Assembly: GCF_033568475.1 (NCBI RefSeq)
Contig: NC_133123.1
Span: forward strand, 137,786,242-137,850,241
Source: Henckelia pumila
Taxonomy: Eukaryota; Streptophyta; Magnoliopsida; Lamiales; Gesneriaceae
Reading direction: 5' to 3'
DNA length: 64,000 nucleotides
In this document: positions 1-11,157 of the stretch, piece by piece
Layout of the letters: every line of letters starts with the position of its first letter
Position numbering within the stretch: the stretch's first letter is position 1
Made by a program: the position numbers and the translations under genes
Notes under the pieces: model-generated
Database searches by the model: none
What the model saw: only the letters and a program-made list of their open reading frames with translations
What the model was told of the DNA's origin: nothing

Positions 1-342
1 ATTTCTAATTCTTGTTCAATTCAATTCGAAGTCTAACAATAATGTTAGAAAAGCGACTCCTTTCCTTGTATGTAGGAGGTGAAATACCCTTTATGACAAG
101 CACAAATCTTAGTAATATTCTCATACAAATGTTTATGGCGATCTTGAAATCAGAATTTATCACAATCACGACCAAGTATCGAATCTGATTGTCTTTTACT
201 GAACATATGAAACCAACAAAATGCTTATCATTTCAAGAGTTCTGGATTCTTCAACTCTGTTTTTTGCTCTTTTGATTGTTATGCTTTCACCACTTTATAG
301 ATTTAAAAATGGAAGCTCATTTAGACGTATTATCTTTATTAG
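1..342 (+). other. intron of the p24-type gene (partial)
   Basis: The window opens inside an intron. It ends with the acceptor ...TTATTAG just before codons reading VTSPYG. No other coding segment or repeat is visible in these bases. Confidence 0.6.
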
Positions 343-1333
343 GTTACTTCGCCATATGGATCCGAGCTTTATCACCAGGAAAAAGTTTCCAATGGACAGT
401 TCGCATTTACAGCGTCTGAAACTGGTAGCTACATGGCCTGCTTCACTGTGGATGGTGATCACCATGGAGGCAAAATTGTGACGGTTGGTATCGACTGGAA
501 AACTGGGATTGCTGCAAAAGATTGGGATTCAGTAGCAAGGAAAGAAAAAATCGAGGCAAGTGCATGCACTTTTCATCTGATGATAATCGACTCTCTCTCT
601 TCGTTCCCTCTGTTGCTTAAAATTTTGTAGTTATCTTGTTGTTTAATCATGGGATGTCAATTCAATTTGCTTGTAGGGTCTCGAGCTTGAGTTGACAAAG
701 CTTGAAGGAATTGTGCAAGCAATTCATGAGAATTTAAATTACCTGATTTCTAGGTAAATTCCAAGGTCACACCCCATTTTACCTTCCCTGCTATGCAGCC
801 AAGTTTGTGCGTCTTTTTCTTGCAAGTTTTTTGTTTCGAAACTACCTTATTTTTCTTCTTCTCATAATGAAGGTATTTACTAACTTTCTAGTCTATCTCT
901 TCTCCGATGGTTCGGTATTTTTTTCGTGGCAACGATGAATTTCATTACAATGATAAAGATGCTGCTTATTTAAAAATCAAAGCTAATTTCAATGGATTGA
1001 TTATTTTCTGCGACCTAGGGGCAACGGTTTATTTGTTAATAACTATTTTGATGGAATGAAACTATGGTCTACATGTAAGAAGTATTATTTGACAGATTTA
1101 TGACTTGTTCTAGATTAAAAAAATATATATATATATTGTTCTCGTGTTATGTTAGACCAATTTATTTATTTATATTTATTTTTTGCAGGGAAGTAGCTAT
1201 GAGGGAAGTGAGCGAGAAAACAAATGCTAGAGTTGTGTGGTATAGCATTGTGGCATTTGGTGTGTGCATTGTTGCTGCCATATTCCAATTGTGGTATCTG
1301 AGGCGCTACTTCCAGAAGAAAAAGCTTATTTAG
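343..1333 (+). CDS. p24-delta family cargo receptor, transmembrane emp24 domain protein (3' part)
   Basis: Type I membrane protein of the early secretory pathway that cycles between ER and Golgi in COPI/COPII vesicles and helps sort cargo. Three exons are visible: 343-555, 677-753 and 1189-1333, giving 144 C-terminal residues in one frame. The first exon encodes the second half of the GOLD domain ([12 protein letters not shown]..., [17 protein letters not shown]). The second encodes the coiled-coil stretch ([19 protein letters not shown]). The third encodes the membrane span (about [18 protein letters not shown]) and a short cytosolic tail [10 protein letters not shown]. The tail has a KKXX signal at -3/-4 and an aromatic pair, as expected for COPI and COPII binding. 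The first visible intron (556-676) uses a GC donor (GAG|GCAAGT). The signal peptide and early GOLD domain lie left of the window. The 3' end faces the glutaredoxin-like gene, with about 320 bp between stop codons. Confidence 0.9.
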
Positions 1334-1652
1334 AGACAACAAAATTAGTCTCTTTTTCCTTTTTCTTTTTTTCTTTTTTTTTTGCCTCCTTATAGAGATG
1401 TACTCTGAATCGCTTAACAATTTTTGGAGAATAATTTTTTTGGCCTATGGGATTAACTTGTGGTCCGAATGTGGTAAAAAAAATGTACAATCTGAAATTT
1501 TTTATGGAAAGAATTGTAATTTCACCAGCAAAACATATTTGATGATTTCAGCAACGGAGATATTCCAAAATAAGATTTGATGTCTAAATAGTAAATAATA
1601 TACGTTTTGGTGATCAAGTGTGCACACAAGGTAACTGCCCATCTTGAATCAT
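1334..1652. other. convergent 3' intergenic spacer
   Basis: The space between the p24 stop and the glutaredoxin-like stop. It is T-rich just after the p24 stop (probable 3' UTR and poly(A) region), with no further coding signal. Confidence 0.5.
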
Positions 1653-3573
1653 CTATGAACTAAATGCAGCGGCTATCTTTTTTTGAACAAGTTCGACTCC
1701 AAGGCGAGGCGATAATCTTGGAAGCACCTCCTGCAATAGATGTCGGAGTCTGAGATTTTCAAATTTGGAAAACAATCTTATAAACAAGATTCATTAAACA
1801 AAACGAATACAACTAATTCTCACAACTTGTGCGAAAATATCTAACATTTCATCTCCGAGATTGGGCGGAAACAGCGGAGGAACTAGATTTTTATAAAATC
1901 TAAAATGTTATTATCGACTTCGAGGAATCTAACTCGAGGAAAATTCATGCATATATTCACAAATTCCGAAATTCGAAAACACAGATTTCGTCTAATTGAT
2001 TCATATACGAGGATTCATATTAAGTGTAAAGCAGTGTGTCTATCAATGTTTGGGCTAAGCACCTTGGGCTTAGTATTTGATTGGGCCTCTGTCATGCTAT
2101 TGGACTTGAAAACTCAATGCACAAAGTCCAGCTCGGTAGTCAGTTGCCAGTTGGTTAAAACGGTTGAGGAGAAACAAATAACAGCTTACGGGATCAGTTG
2201 GAGGTCGACACAACTGAAACTGAGAGATTCCAGATAGCAGAGAGAAGTGAGCTCAAAATCTGAAGCTCGAAGAACACTGGGAAGAGAAGTGATCTGGTGA
2301 AATAAAGAAGATAGAAGAAGTTCTAGAGTTGCATGAGATTGGATATAACTCAAGGATAGAAACTTGAGCTGTAATCTGTAATTCTTCTTTCTTGGCTTTG
2401 ATTGTAATCGGATCATCATTGAAGCTTTGTTAATAAAGTGGTGGCTGGTTTCCCGTGGATGTAGTCTGATCTCTCTAAGGGATCGAACCACGTAATTGTA
2501 TTGTGTTCTTGATTGAAGTTTGTGCTGTGTTGTTGGCTTATTGATTGTTGCTGTTGCTACTCGTGTGATCAAAGTCAGATTGGTAGATTGTAATTGATTT
2601 GTTTTCTTGTTTATTACTCAACATTAAGCTACCACTCCACTCCATCAAGGTTACCTCTCAGACCATATGAATAGTATGTACTGATGTCTATTCCTACTTT
2701 ACGCTCATTCTTGCTAGCTATGGTGTTTGTATATGTCTAACATTTAACAAGTGGGGATATTTATTCAACGTATGAACATGTAAAATCGCATCACTTCAAT
2801 AAAAAGATGCGAAGAAAGCTATGCACCATTTCTCCAAGAATCAATTGACATTGATAAATTAAAATCGCAAACCTCGGTGCCATCTTCTCGGACCCTGGCC
2901 AACACAGGTATCTCATACTGGTAAAGTTTCTCCCACTCGGGATTACTCGTGATATCCCTTATCTGCAAAGCACAAATCCGTTTTTCGTATGAATGGACTT
3001 TGAACTTGAAAATCTTTTCAAAAGCAATACATTTTAAATGCTAACTATATAGAGGCAGAGGCGGACATATCAGCCTAGTTGAACGGGAGCAATTTTGTGT
3101 TCTAAAGTTGCAACCGAAATAAATTTAGAATCTTTTAATGGGGCGATTGCATGAAAATGTTTCCCCTGCTCATCATCCTTTATATTTTCATCTATTCAAT
3201 TTCCAAGAAACTGCCTTTTGTTTCAAAATAAGGATTCAAAATCCTTCAATTTAGAATTAAATGCATCCACGGACTTAAAACAGAGTGAAAAGAGATTATT
3301 AGGATATGAATTTCGAACCTGCAGCTGGACATTATTGATAGAATGTGGCCCAGAAAGACAGAATGCAGCATCGAGTTTTTCTTTGAGGCCATCGCACAAA
3401 CAGCATCCGGGCTTCGAGTAAAGTATGAGCTTTCTAGGCTCCGAAGCAGACAAACCTGATGCAGTGAATAACGCCTTCTGGGCATTAAGGATGGTGGGAC
3501 TAAATCCAAATCTCGAATTCTTGCAGAGTAATGGTCTGGCAGCCACATTTCCAATCGGAATCCAACTCGCCAT
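1653..3573 (-). CDS. glutaredoxin-like / DUF836 thioredoxin-fold protein
   Basis: Three exons on the minus strand: 3573-3319, 2962-2873 and 1730-1653, each a whole number of codons, giving 140 aa. Residues 1-45 are basic and hydroxyl-rich, with MASWIPIGNVAARPLL at the start, and look like an organelle transit peptide (inference). The fold begins at KLILYSKPGCCLC with a C57-C58-L59-C60 redox motif. Exon 2 reads IRDITSNPEWEKLYQYEIPV with the cis-proline typical of thioredoxin folds. Exon 3 reads VLPRLSPRLGVELVQKKI, which I recognise from plant DUF836/C5orf63-like proteins. The substrate is unknown in the family. The ATG at 3573 is the first in this frame. Intron 2 (1142 bp) contains a Copia-type LTR. 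The family call is good; localisation is only inferred. Confidence 0.82.
2030..2750 (+). mobile_element. Copia-type LTR (probable solo LTR or remnant)
   Basis: Inside intron 2 of the glutaredoxin-like gene, in antisense to it. The segment has the look of the 3' half of a Ty1/copia LTR: GTGGATGTAGTC followed by GATCGAACCACGTAATTG, then a T/G-rich tract, ending near CTAACATTTAACA. The 5' part has the TTGGGCTTAG...TTGGGCC pattern common in these LTRs. No internal coding region or primer-binding site follows, so it is either a solo LTR or a remnant. The 5' edge is uncertain and I could not find matching target duplications. Confidence 0.5.
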
Positions 3574-5340
3574 TTTCGTTTCAGGTCCCCTCTGCTTGAT
3601 GCTTCCTGTTCCAAAATCGGGTCAAGAAACCGATAGAAAGACTGAAAATGCGACTTTATCTTAGAGGGAAGAGTCGTTAAGTCTTATTCAAGGCCATGGC
3701 TAAACAACATTGGTTTTTCTTCCCCCTTGTCCTAACGCCCGCTAACGGAACCGAAGATGAATCGAACTCGTTATTTCGTTTCAAATTTATGGTTTATATT
3801 TTAGACGAGATGTAAGTATCGGTTAATCGACCTGTTGAGCAGATAAAAAAATATAACTTACTCTTTAAATTTTGGAATGTTGTACATTAATTTGGAGTGA
3901 GTATTCGATCATATAAAGAATAAATAATTGGTGTCAGTTTTTTTTTTTTAAATAAGAATGGCATCCGTGTTATTAATCTATAGAAATATAAATGATTAAT
4001 TCAATTTTTTAAAATAATAAATCAAACTCACGTATGCGCATGTGTATTATAAACTATCTCAAAAAGTATAAATAATGTATATGAGTGGAAATCACGTATT
4101 GTATTTTTTTAAAAAAATATTTATTAAAAAAGGGACAAGTAATGTAAGTATTTGATTTGACATAGAGAAAGTAAGCTGAGGTATGCGAAAGATATTTTGA
4201 TCTATTACTAAAATGGATGATGAATGTAAATATTCTCTATAATTTCACTTTAAAGTTGAAAAAAAGTAAGGTTTGTGTTGGATAATATTGAGTCCGAGTG
4301 GGTTTCCATTCATATGGAACACGATTCTAATTCCACATGCATAATTTTACTTGAGGACACTGATTGTGAGAACAAAAGGGTTGTGACGTATTATACACAA
4401 CTTTGAGTGTGTTTGATTACCGATGTCAATCAAAGAAAATCACTTATTTTTTTAAAAAAATATTTTCTTAAATACTTAGGTGTTTGGTTACAACAACGGT
4501 GTTTGATTACAACAACAGTTTTTTAAAAAAACACTTATTTAAGTCAAACTAAGTGTTTTTTTTTACTTCTGTTTCTGTTTTAATTTAAAAAAATAATTTT
4601 TTCAAAATTTATCCAAACGTTAAAACCGTTTTTTTAATAATAAAAACACTTTAAAAATTTAAACTTATTAAATTGATTTTTTAAGACAATGGTTTTTGTA
4701 TCCAACTGACCCAAATTGTCTCATTAAAATATCTATAATTGTTTCACGTCAAGTGAATCATGCATGTTTTATGAATACAAAAAAACTCTAGTACCAACCT
4801 GACGTCGTTAATTTTGTAAGATATATTTCTTTTTCGATCCGACTTATGGGAAAATATACTTTTATTTGAAATTTACTTAAAATAATAACGTATCAAAAAG
4901 AATATTATCGTGGATGTCGTGTTGGTTTATGATTTGCATGACTATAGAAATATGAGCAAAAAGTATAAATAAAAAATACGGGTAAGAGGTTATATTAAAC
5001 GATAAAATTGAAATATTGGATAGAAATGTTTAGTACTAGCTAGCTGATTTCTTGTGTTTTGATATTATTCAATTATGTTCGTATATAATTGTATCCATTT
5101 ATTTTCATATATGGGATTCATTGAAAAATCATAATATCCACATATAAATAAATATGAATTATTGGAGAGAAATAATATATATGATATAATATACTCAGGT
5201 GAGTAGGCAGAATTCAATCTTAAAATTGTGTGATAGACACTAAACATTGTTGTCTTGTTAAATGTTAATATGCACTAGATTCCATGGTAGGTGCCTAATT
5301 TGAAAACTTGCAGTTTGTCCGTAACTATCATATCATAACA
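3574..5340. other. AT-rich intergenic region
   Basis: Starts with the 5' flank of the glutaredoxin-like gene. The rest is AT-rich with short degenerate repeats, for example two nearby copies of GTGTTTG(G/A)TTACAACAAC near 4471-4516. No gene is supported; the short open frames have no recognisable protein character. Confidence 0.5.
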
Positions 5341-5366
5341 TCTGCAAAAAAAAATAAAAATAAATA

Positions 5367-5433
<67 letters not shown>
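5367..5433. repeat. (AAT)n microsatellite
   Basis: A run of about 20 AAT units in an AT-rich intergenic stretch. Confidence 0.9.
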
Positions 5434-5436
<3 letters not shown>

Positions 5437-5949
5437 TCATATCTAATTTTATAAATCTTTAAAACTATTCAAATATTTATTTATCTTTATTTACGTTTTT
5501 GAATTTTTGCATAAAAATTTCCTATAAAAATAATAAATTTGAAAATAATGAAAATTTATCTAACAATTTTTTTTGCAATTTCATTCATTTTTCATAAAGA
5601 GTACTAACGTCATGTTTGTACAATTATAGTACCACATGCTACTACATCAACGTCACGTCAAAAATTTATAAATGTGCAAAAAATAATTAAAAAAAAATGG
5701 ATGGCTAAATTTGAAAGGGTAAATTTACTTTAAATATTTCCTAAACTTAAAATTAAATTTGTTTTAGTCCCTGTCAGAAAAAATATAAGTCCCTAATTTA
5801 CACAAAAATATTTATGCACTCTCTGGGCCCACATGTATTTTGCGGGTGAAATTTGGTACAAAACATCAAAAATATTGTACTACTATATGATATTCGAGCA
5901 CTGAGTGGTTTAGATCTGGTACAAAATCAAAGATTTTGAGTATAAAATC

Positions 5950-6260
5950 TGGACATCTTTATTAACATCAATACTTGGAACATATGTTTAAGTACTCAAA
6001 AAACATATATTTGTATCAGATGTAACACATTTGATATTCAAATATTATATACCAATATCATATTTTCAATGTTTTGTACCAATTTTCATCCAAAGAAGAC
6101 AAACGTGTCATTAATATCAATACTTGATTAATTGCATGTTTGAGTACTCAAAAAGCATACATTAATACCAAATTTGAAACAATTGATACTCAAATATCAT
6201 GTAATTATAACATATTTTCAATGTTTTGTATCAACTTTTATTCGAGGAAAACAAGTCCAA
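5950..6260. repeat. diverged direct repeat of about 150-160 bp
   Basis: Two diverged copies, about 5950-6095 and 6112-6260. Each contains in order ATCAATACTTG, GTTT(A/G)AGTACTCAAAAA, a GATA(T)TCAAATAT block and CATATTTTCAATGTTTTGTA. No coding sequence. Probably an old local duplication in intergenic DNA. Confidence 0.6.
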
Positions 6261-6581
6261 ATAGTGCAAAAAAAATTTGTGTGGATCGGGGATTATAAAC
6301 ACTTTTCTTTTCTGACAAAGACTGTTCACAAACTTGAATTTGAGTCTAGGGATTTAAAGTACATTTCCTTAAAAATTTATAATATAATGAATTAAAATTG
6401 CAAAAAGTCATGATATGAAAAAAAAAGTACATAATAATATGCTTCTTCCCCATGTGTGAAGTGGGAATCCCACCAAAATTCGGCATTGGAATCTTATTAC
6501 GAAAAGCACCCATTTCCTTTTCCATTTGATTGCGTATATCTCATGTGCATGATTTCTAGCCGTGTTTGTATTTTTTGATAG

Positions 6582-8083
6582 AGTTATTTGCACCAAACAT
6601 CCCTGTGAAATATTGAAAATACACACTTTTTCCCTGTGAAATTTTAATAGGCATCTTCAACCCTAGCCTTTTAAAAAATTAGCACACTCGCCCCTTCAGA
6701 TGAGTGATTGTTGCGCACGCGCCCCTCATGCGACTGGGCAAAGATTTTGATATTTTTTTTTGCACCAAATACCCCTGTGAAATATAAAAAAATGCATATT
6801 TGACCCTTGTGAAAATAATTTTTAAATCTATTCAACCCATAATACACAATTTTTATTAAAATCTAATTATAAAAAATTTAGCAAACACTTTTTGTTTTAT
6901 TAATTTTATTTTTAATTTTAATTTTATTATGATTATATAATTATTTTTTAAAAAATATTATTATTTTATCTTCTTATCATTATTTTATTAAACTTTCCTC
7001 TTGTTATCAACTTTTTCATTAAACATGCATTCATAAACAATTATTTAAATAATTTCAAGTACCAAAATATTGAACTAAACCGATAAGTTTAAACATATTG
7101 CTTTTTCGATTTAGAACTATATATTATTGAACCAAAATTTAAATTTTTCGAGAATATGCATTGCACAATTTGTAATAAATAATAAAAAAATAACATGCTT
7201 ATATAATTATAAATCGAAAAGGTAACATTCATGAACTTATCATTTGGTTCAATATTTGTATTTTTAGATATTTAAATCCTTATTTATGAATCATGTTTAA
7301 TGAAAAAATTGAAAACACGAAGTGATTTGATAAAATAATGATAACGAGATAAAATAATAATTTTTTTAGAAATAAATTATTTAAAAATTATAAATTTAAA
7401 TTAAAAATTAAAAATAAATAAAATTAAAAATGTTTTAAAAAATTTTTATAATTAGATCTTAATAAATATTGTGTATTATTATTTAATGCAAATTCTGCAA
7501 TGCATTTTAAAAAATTTAGATTTTGATTCAAAAATCTATAATCCTAAATTGAAAAGTAATATGCATGAAATTATCATTTTGATTTAATATTTTGATACTT
7601 TTAGGTATTTAAATCTCGTTTATGAATGCATTTTTAATTGAAAAGTTGGAAACAAGAAGAAATTTTAATAAAATATTGATAAAAAAATAAAATAATAATA
7701 TTATTTAAAAAATAAATATATAATCATAATAAATTTAAAATTAAAATTAAAATTAAAAATAAAATTAATAAAACGAAAAGTGTTTGCTAAATATTTTATA
7801 ATTAGATTTTAATAAAAATTGTGTATTATGAGTTGAATAGATTTAAAAATTATTTTCACAGGGGTCAAATATGCATTTTTAATATTTCACAGGGGTATTT
7901 GGTGCAAAAAAAATATCAAAATCTTTGTCCAGTCGCATGAGGGGCGCGTGCGCAACAATCACTCATCTGAAGGGCGAGTGTGCTAATTTTTTAAAAGGTT
8001 AGGGTTGAAGATGCCTATTAAAATTTCACAGGGATAAAGTGTGATTTTTCAATATTTCACAGGGGTGTTTGGTGCAAATAACT
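6582..8083. mobile_element. non-autonomous long-TIR (foldback / Mutator-like) element
   Basis: The outer ends are inverted copies of AGTTATTTGCACCAAACA, and the inverted arms run for several hundred bases. Landmarks such as CACTCGCCCCTTCAGATGAG and GCGCACGCGCCCCTCATGCG on the left reappear as reverse complements near 7930-7975. The AT-rich interior also repeats: a segment at about 7200-7480 recurs in direct orientation at about 7545-7860 and inverted at about 6830-7190. No transposase frame is seen. Long GC-tipped TIRs with an AT-rich core suit a MULE-type or foldback element. Flanks are T-rich and no clean target duplication could be read, so the superfamily is uncertain. Confidence 0.75.
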
Positions 8084-8339
8084 TTTTTTTTATATCACAT
8101 CAGAATTTTAGTAAAATGAAATCATCAATAAAATACAAAATTATATAACTAAAACACAACTTTGAAAAATTAGACAATAAAAAAACAAGGATAACAATCT
8201 AGTTTATTTTTCCTCCTAATTAATTATTACGACGGACAATGGTCAAGGGAATTTAAACTTCAATAAAAATTCACATGATTCAGTGACCAGAGTAATCGAT
8301 CAGACGCAAAATTAAAATATTTTATATTAATACTATAAG

Positions 8340-8572
8340 ATGTTCCCTTCGATAGTTCGATGCACCTTATGAAGTTGAATGTGCTGAAATTCTTCATTGT
8401 CCTAGATCTGCTAACACCGTGGCTCATGGGTTGGCACATATATGTTTATCAACCGCTTGTGATTTTGGTTTTATGGATGATGTTCCTTTGTGTTTAAGGA
8501 AGTTTGTAACTCATGATATGTTGACAACTTGACATGTTGAATGAAATCTTATTTTTATGCTAAAAAAAAAAA
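8340..8572 (+). mobile_element. 5'-truncated LINE (non-LTR retrotransposon) 3' end
   Basis: From about 8376 one frame reads LHCPRSANTVAHGLAHICL, then ...CDFGFMDDVPLCL..., stopping after HDMLTT. This matches the C-terminal end of the RNase H-like domain found at the 3' end of plant LINE polyproteins (H-x2-R-x-AN-x-VAH-x-LA). About 45 bases after the stop comes a run of ten or eleven A's at 8562-8572, the usual LINE tail. Upstream of about 8345 the frame is closed and no further RT sequence is visible, so the copy is severely 5'-truncated. Target duplications were not resolved. Confidence 0.65.
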
Positions 8573-8656
8573 GTTTGTCAATCAACGAGACCGGCAATTC
8601 ATGTTTCATTTTTTTTTTCAATCTTTATTCTCAATACACTTAACAAGAAAATTAAA

Positions 8657-8820
8657 ATTTCGTTATATTTGGATAGTATATATAACTATATAGGATCTAA
8701 ATTATCCTTTTTTGAATGTGGATCATCAATATTGACTCCCAACAACTATCCATGCACGTGTCAAGAAAAGGATAATTTCGATCCTATATAGTTATATATA
8801 CTATCCAAATATAACGAAAT
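8657..8820. repeat. 55-bp inverted repeat with internal direct repeat
   Basis: Left arm 8657-8713 (ATTTCGTTATATTTGGATAG...) and right arm 8766-8820 (...CTATCCAAATATAACGAAAT) are near-perfect reverse complements. The loop contains a GATCATCAATATTGACTC block (from 8721) that recurs in direct orientation just outside the right arm (from 8822). Probably a small MITE or foldback remnant. Confidence 0.8.
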
Positions 8821-8869
8821 TGATCATCAATATTGACTCTTAACAACTATCCACGTGTCACAAACTCGC

Positions 8870-8873
<4 letters not shown>

Positions 8874-8914
<41 letters not shown>

Positions 8915-8936
8915 TATTTATATATATATATATATA
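8874..8936. repeat. (TA)n microsatellite
   Basis: A long TA dinucleotide run with a few GATATT interruptions, just left of a MITE. Confidence 0.9.
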
Positions 8937-8958
8937 GATATTAAAAAACCACACGACC

Positions 8959-9360
8959 GTGTGTTTGAATCTCTAAAAAATAAAATTTAGAATTGAAACT
9001 GGAATTATATTTTAAATCCATGAAATTAAAATTCTATTTTAGTGTTTGAAAAAAAGTTAAAATATATTTTAGAATTTGATTTATAAATTTTGGATAAATG
9101 ATATTTTGTAAAAAATTATAAGAAAAACTTAAAATTTATAATCAAAGCATATAAATTTATTATTAAAAATATTTTTATTGTTTTATAAACTCAAATCCGG
9201 TGAAATTCGATCGATTTTGTCAAGATTTCACTTAACTGAGTGAAATCTTATAAAATCCCATCAAATACCAATGTTGAAAGCTAATCTTGCCAAACACTAA
9301 AACAGTATTTTCAATTCCAAATCCCTCTAAATCTTGTTTAATTCTACTGATCCAAAAACA
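8959..9360. mobile_element. MITE, family A copy 1
   Basis: Begins GTGTGTTTGAATCTCTAAAAAAT and ends near CTGATCCAAAAACA. The body (AATCCATGAAATTAAAATTC..., TGTCAAGATTTCACTTAACT...) matches the element at 24158-24525 in the same order. Non-coding and more diverged than copy 2. Confidence 0.65.
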
Positions 9361-10808
9361 TAATTAAGGTTTATCATTAGGGTTAGAAATGGATGTTTGT
9401 AATTACGTATCAAATGTTACAATAAATTAATGATAGTAATGCAATTGAAATATTTTGTATCGAGATAAGATAGTAGATAAACACCATATTTCAAGAATGT
9501 ACAATTATGGATAATTGCTGCCCAAATCACCATATTTACATCATTAATGATATGAATTGTGAGACGAATATCTGTGAGATAGATCAATCTATCTAATTTT
9601 TGCATTAGAAACATATAAAATAATACTTTTGACATAAAAAATAATATTTTTTAATGGTTTATCCAAATAAGATATTTATCTCATAAAATTGATCCGTGAA
9701 ACAGATTAATCCAAATAGGAAACATGTCTCAAAGAATTGATTCGTGAAACCGTCTAACAGAAATTTTTTTTTGTGTAATGATATAGTGGCCATCTTAATT
9801 TCAAGCACTAATTAATTCAAAGTCGAGATTCTAAGAACAAAACTTGAATATTATGTATGCCATTTTGAGAAAAGTGTCCACTCATCATCCACGATGTAGA
9901 AACAATGAGCCCTACGTTACAATCACTTAACCACTAAACCCTAACAAGATTTGTTGGTCAATCAACTTCCAAATAATACAACATAAAATATCATCCGAGC
10001 CAAGTTTCCGGGAATCAAATCTCTACCATAATTAACAAAAGGAGCTATCAAATTGATTAAAAATATAATAAATGATATTGGAATGGAGACCCTTGTTTTG
10101 GACGTCGTATAATCATGGAGATCCATGTTCTTTAATGGTTTTTTTTAAAGAGTATTTAATTAGCGGTATTTTTGGTTGATGAAGAATATTTTAAATTGAT
10201 TCTCTATTACTTCTTGGCATTTAATGCATCAATATATGTATATAAAATTTTGATATGAAGAAAACCTCTTGTTGGTATCTCATAAGCATCCGGGAGATTT
10301 TTTCGTAAAAATAAAATTTAAATCTAAAGTGAAGTTTCAGAAGATATTCATTCACACAAATATCTTACGACGTCCATGCACGATTGTTTACCTAGCTAGT
10401 ACTAGTAGTACCCAAGATAATATTAGTTATTTGGAGGTACCCGATCCTAAATTTAGCAACACGTACGGTATTGATAATATGGGTGGGCTATATAGTATAT
10501 ATGGCTCTACCAATTATTTTGTTTTATACTTCATATAAAAATCAAAATTTCAGTATCTATATTATGTTATTAGGTTTGAGACACCTAAATAACTAAATTT
10601 AATGTCAAATATAATCCAAAAATACTTTTTTTCTCAAATTAAAAAAAATTTATTTTATAAAAAATGTCAATAAGATGCATATATATATATTTTAGTAAAT
10701 TATATTCTAACAAAATCTTTCTATCTTTACCTGTATTCTGAATTTTTAAGTTAAATAATCATACAACTCATAACATAAAAAATGTTTTTGATGTTTAAAA
10801 TTTTAATA
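9361..10808. other. AT-rich intergenic region without recognised genes
   Basis: No reading frame of protein-like composition and no RNA gene signal. The open frame at 10269-10538 has no recognisable family and lies in AT-rich sequence, so I do not call it a gene. Confidence 0.5.
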
Positions 10809-10809
10809 T

Positions 10810-11157
10810 AATCTCTCACAGTTTTGCTATGCTGCCCACCTCCCGTGCCCACCTTCATGCCCACCTATGAGGTGGCAATCATCCAATGGATGAGATGAAT
10901 CATATACAAATATTGGTTCATCCAATGGATGATTGCCACCTCATAGGTGGGCATGGAGGTGGGCAGCATAGCAAAACTCAATCTCTCAGATTTTTGCTAT
11001 GTTGCTCACCTCCATGCCCACCTATGAGGTGGCAATCATCCAATGGATGAGATGAATCATATACTAATGGTTCATCCAATGGATGATTGCCACCTCATAG
11101 GTGGGCATGGAGGTGAGCACGGGAGATGGACAACATAGCAAAACTCTAATCTCTCAA
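10810..11157. mobile_element. two head-to-tail hairpin MITEs sharing 9-bp flanks
   Basis: Two hairpin units, 10821-10977 and 10991-11145. Each has arms built of TTTTGCTATG...CCACCTATGAGGTGGCAATCATCCAATGGATGA and the reverse complement, with a short loop (GATGAATCATATAC...). The 9-mer AATCTCTCA occurs before unit 1, between the units, and after unit 2, like a target duplication present three times. The outermost arms contain an extra CCCGTG(C)-type segment that both inner arms lack. A 9-bp duplication suits a Mutator-like MITE (inference). Non-coding. Confidence 0.8.

Noticed and set aside
10269-10538. 89-codon open frame upstream of the WAT1 gene
   Set aside because: No recognisable family, low-complexity AT-rich surroundings and no splice or promoter context.
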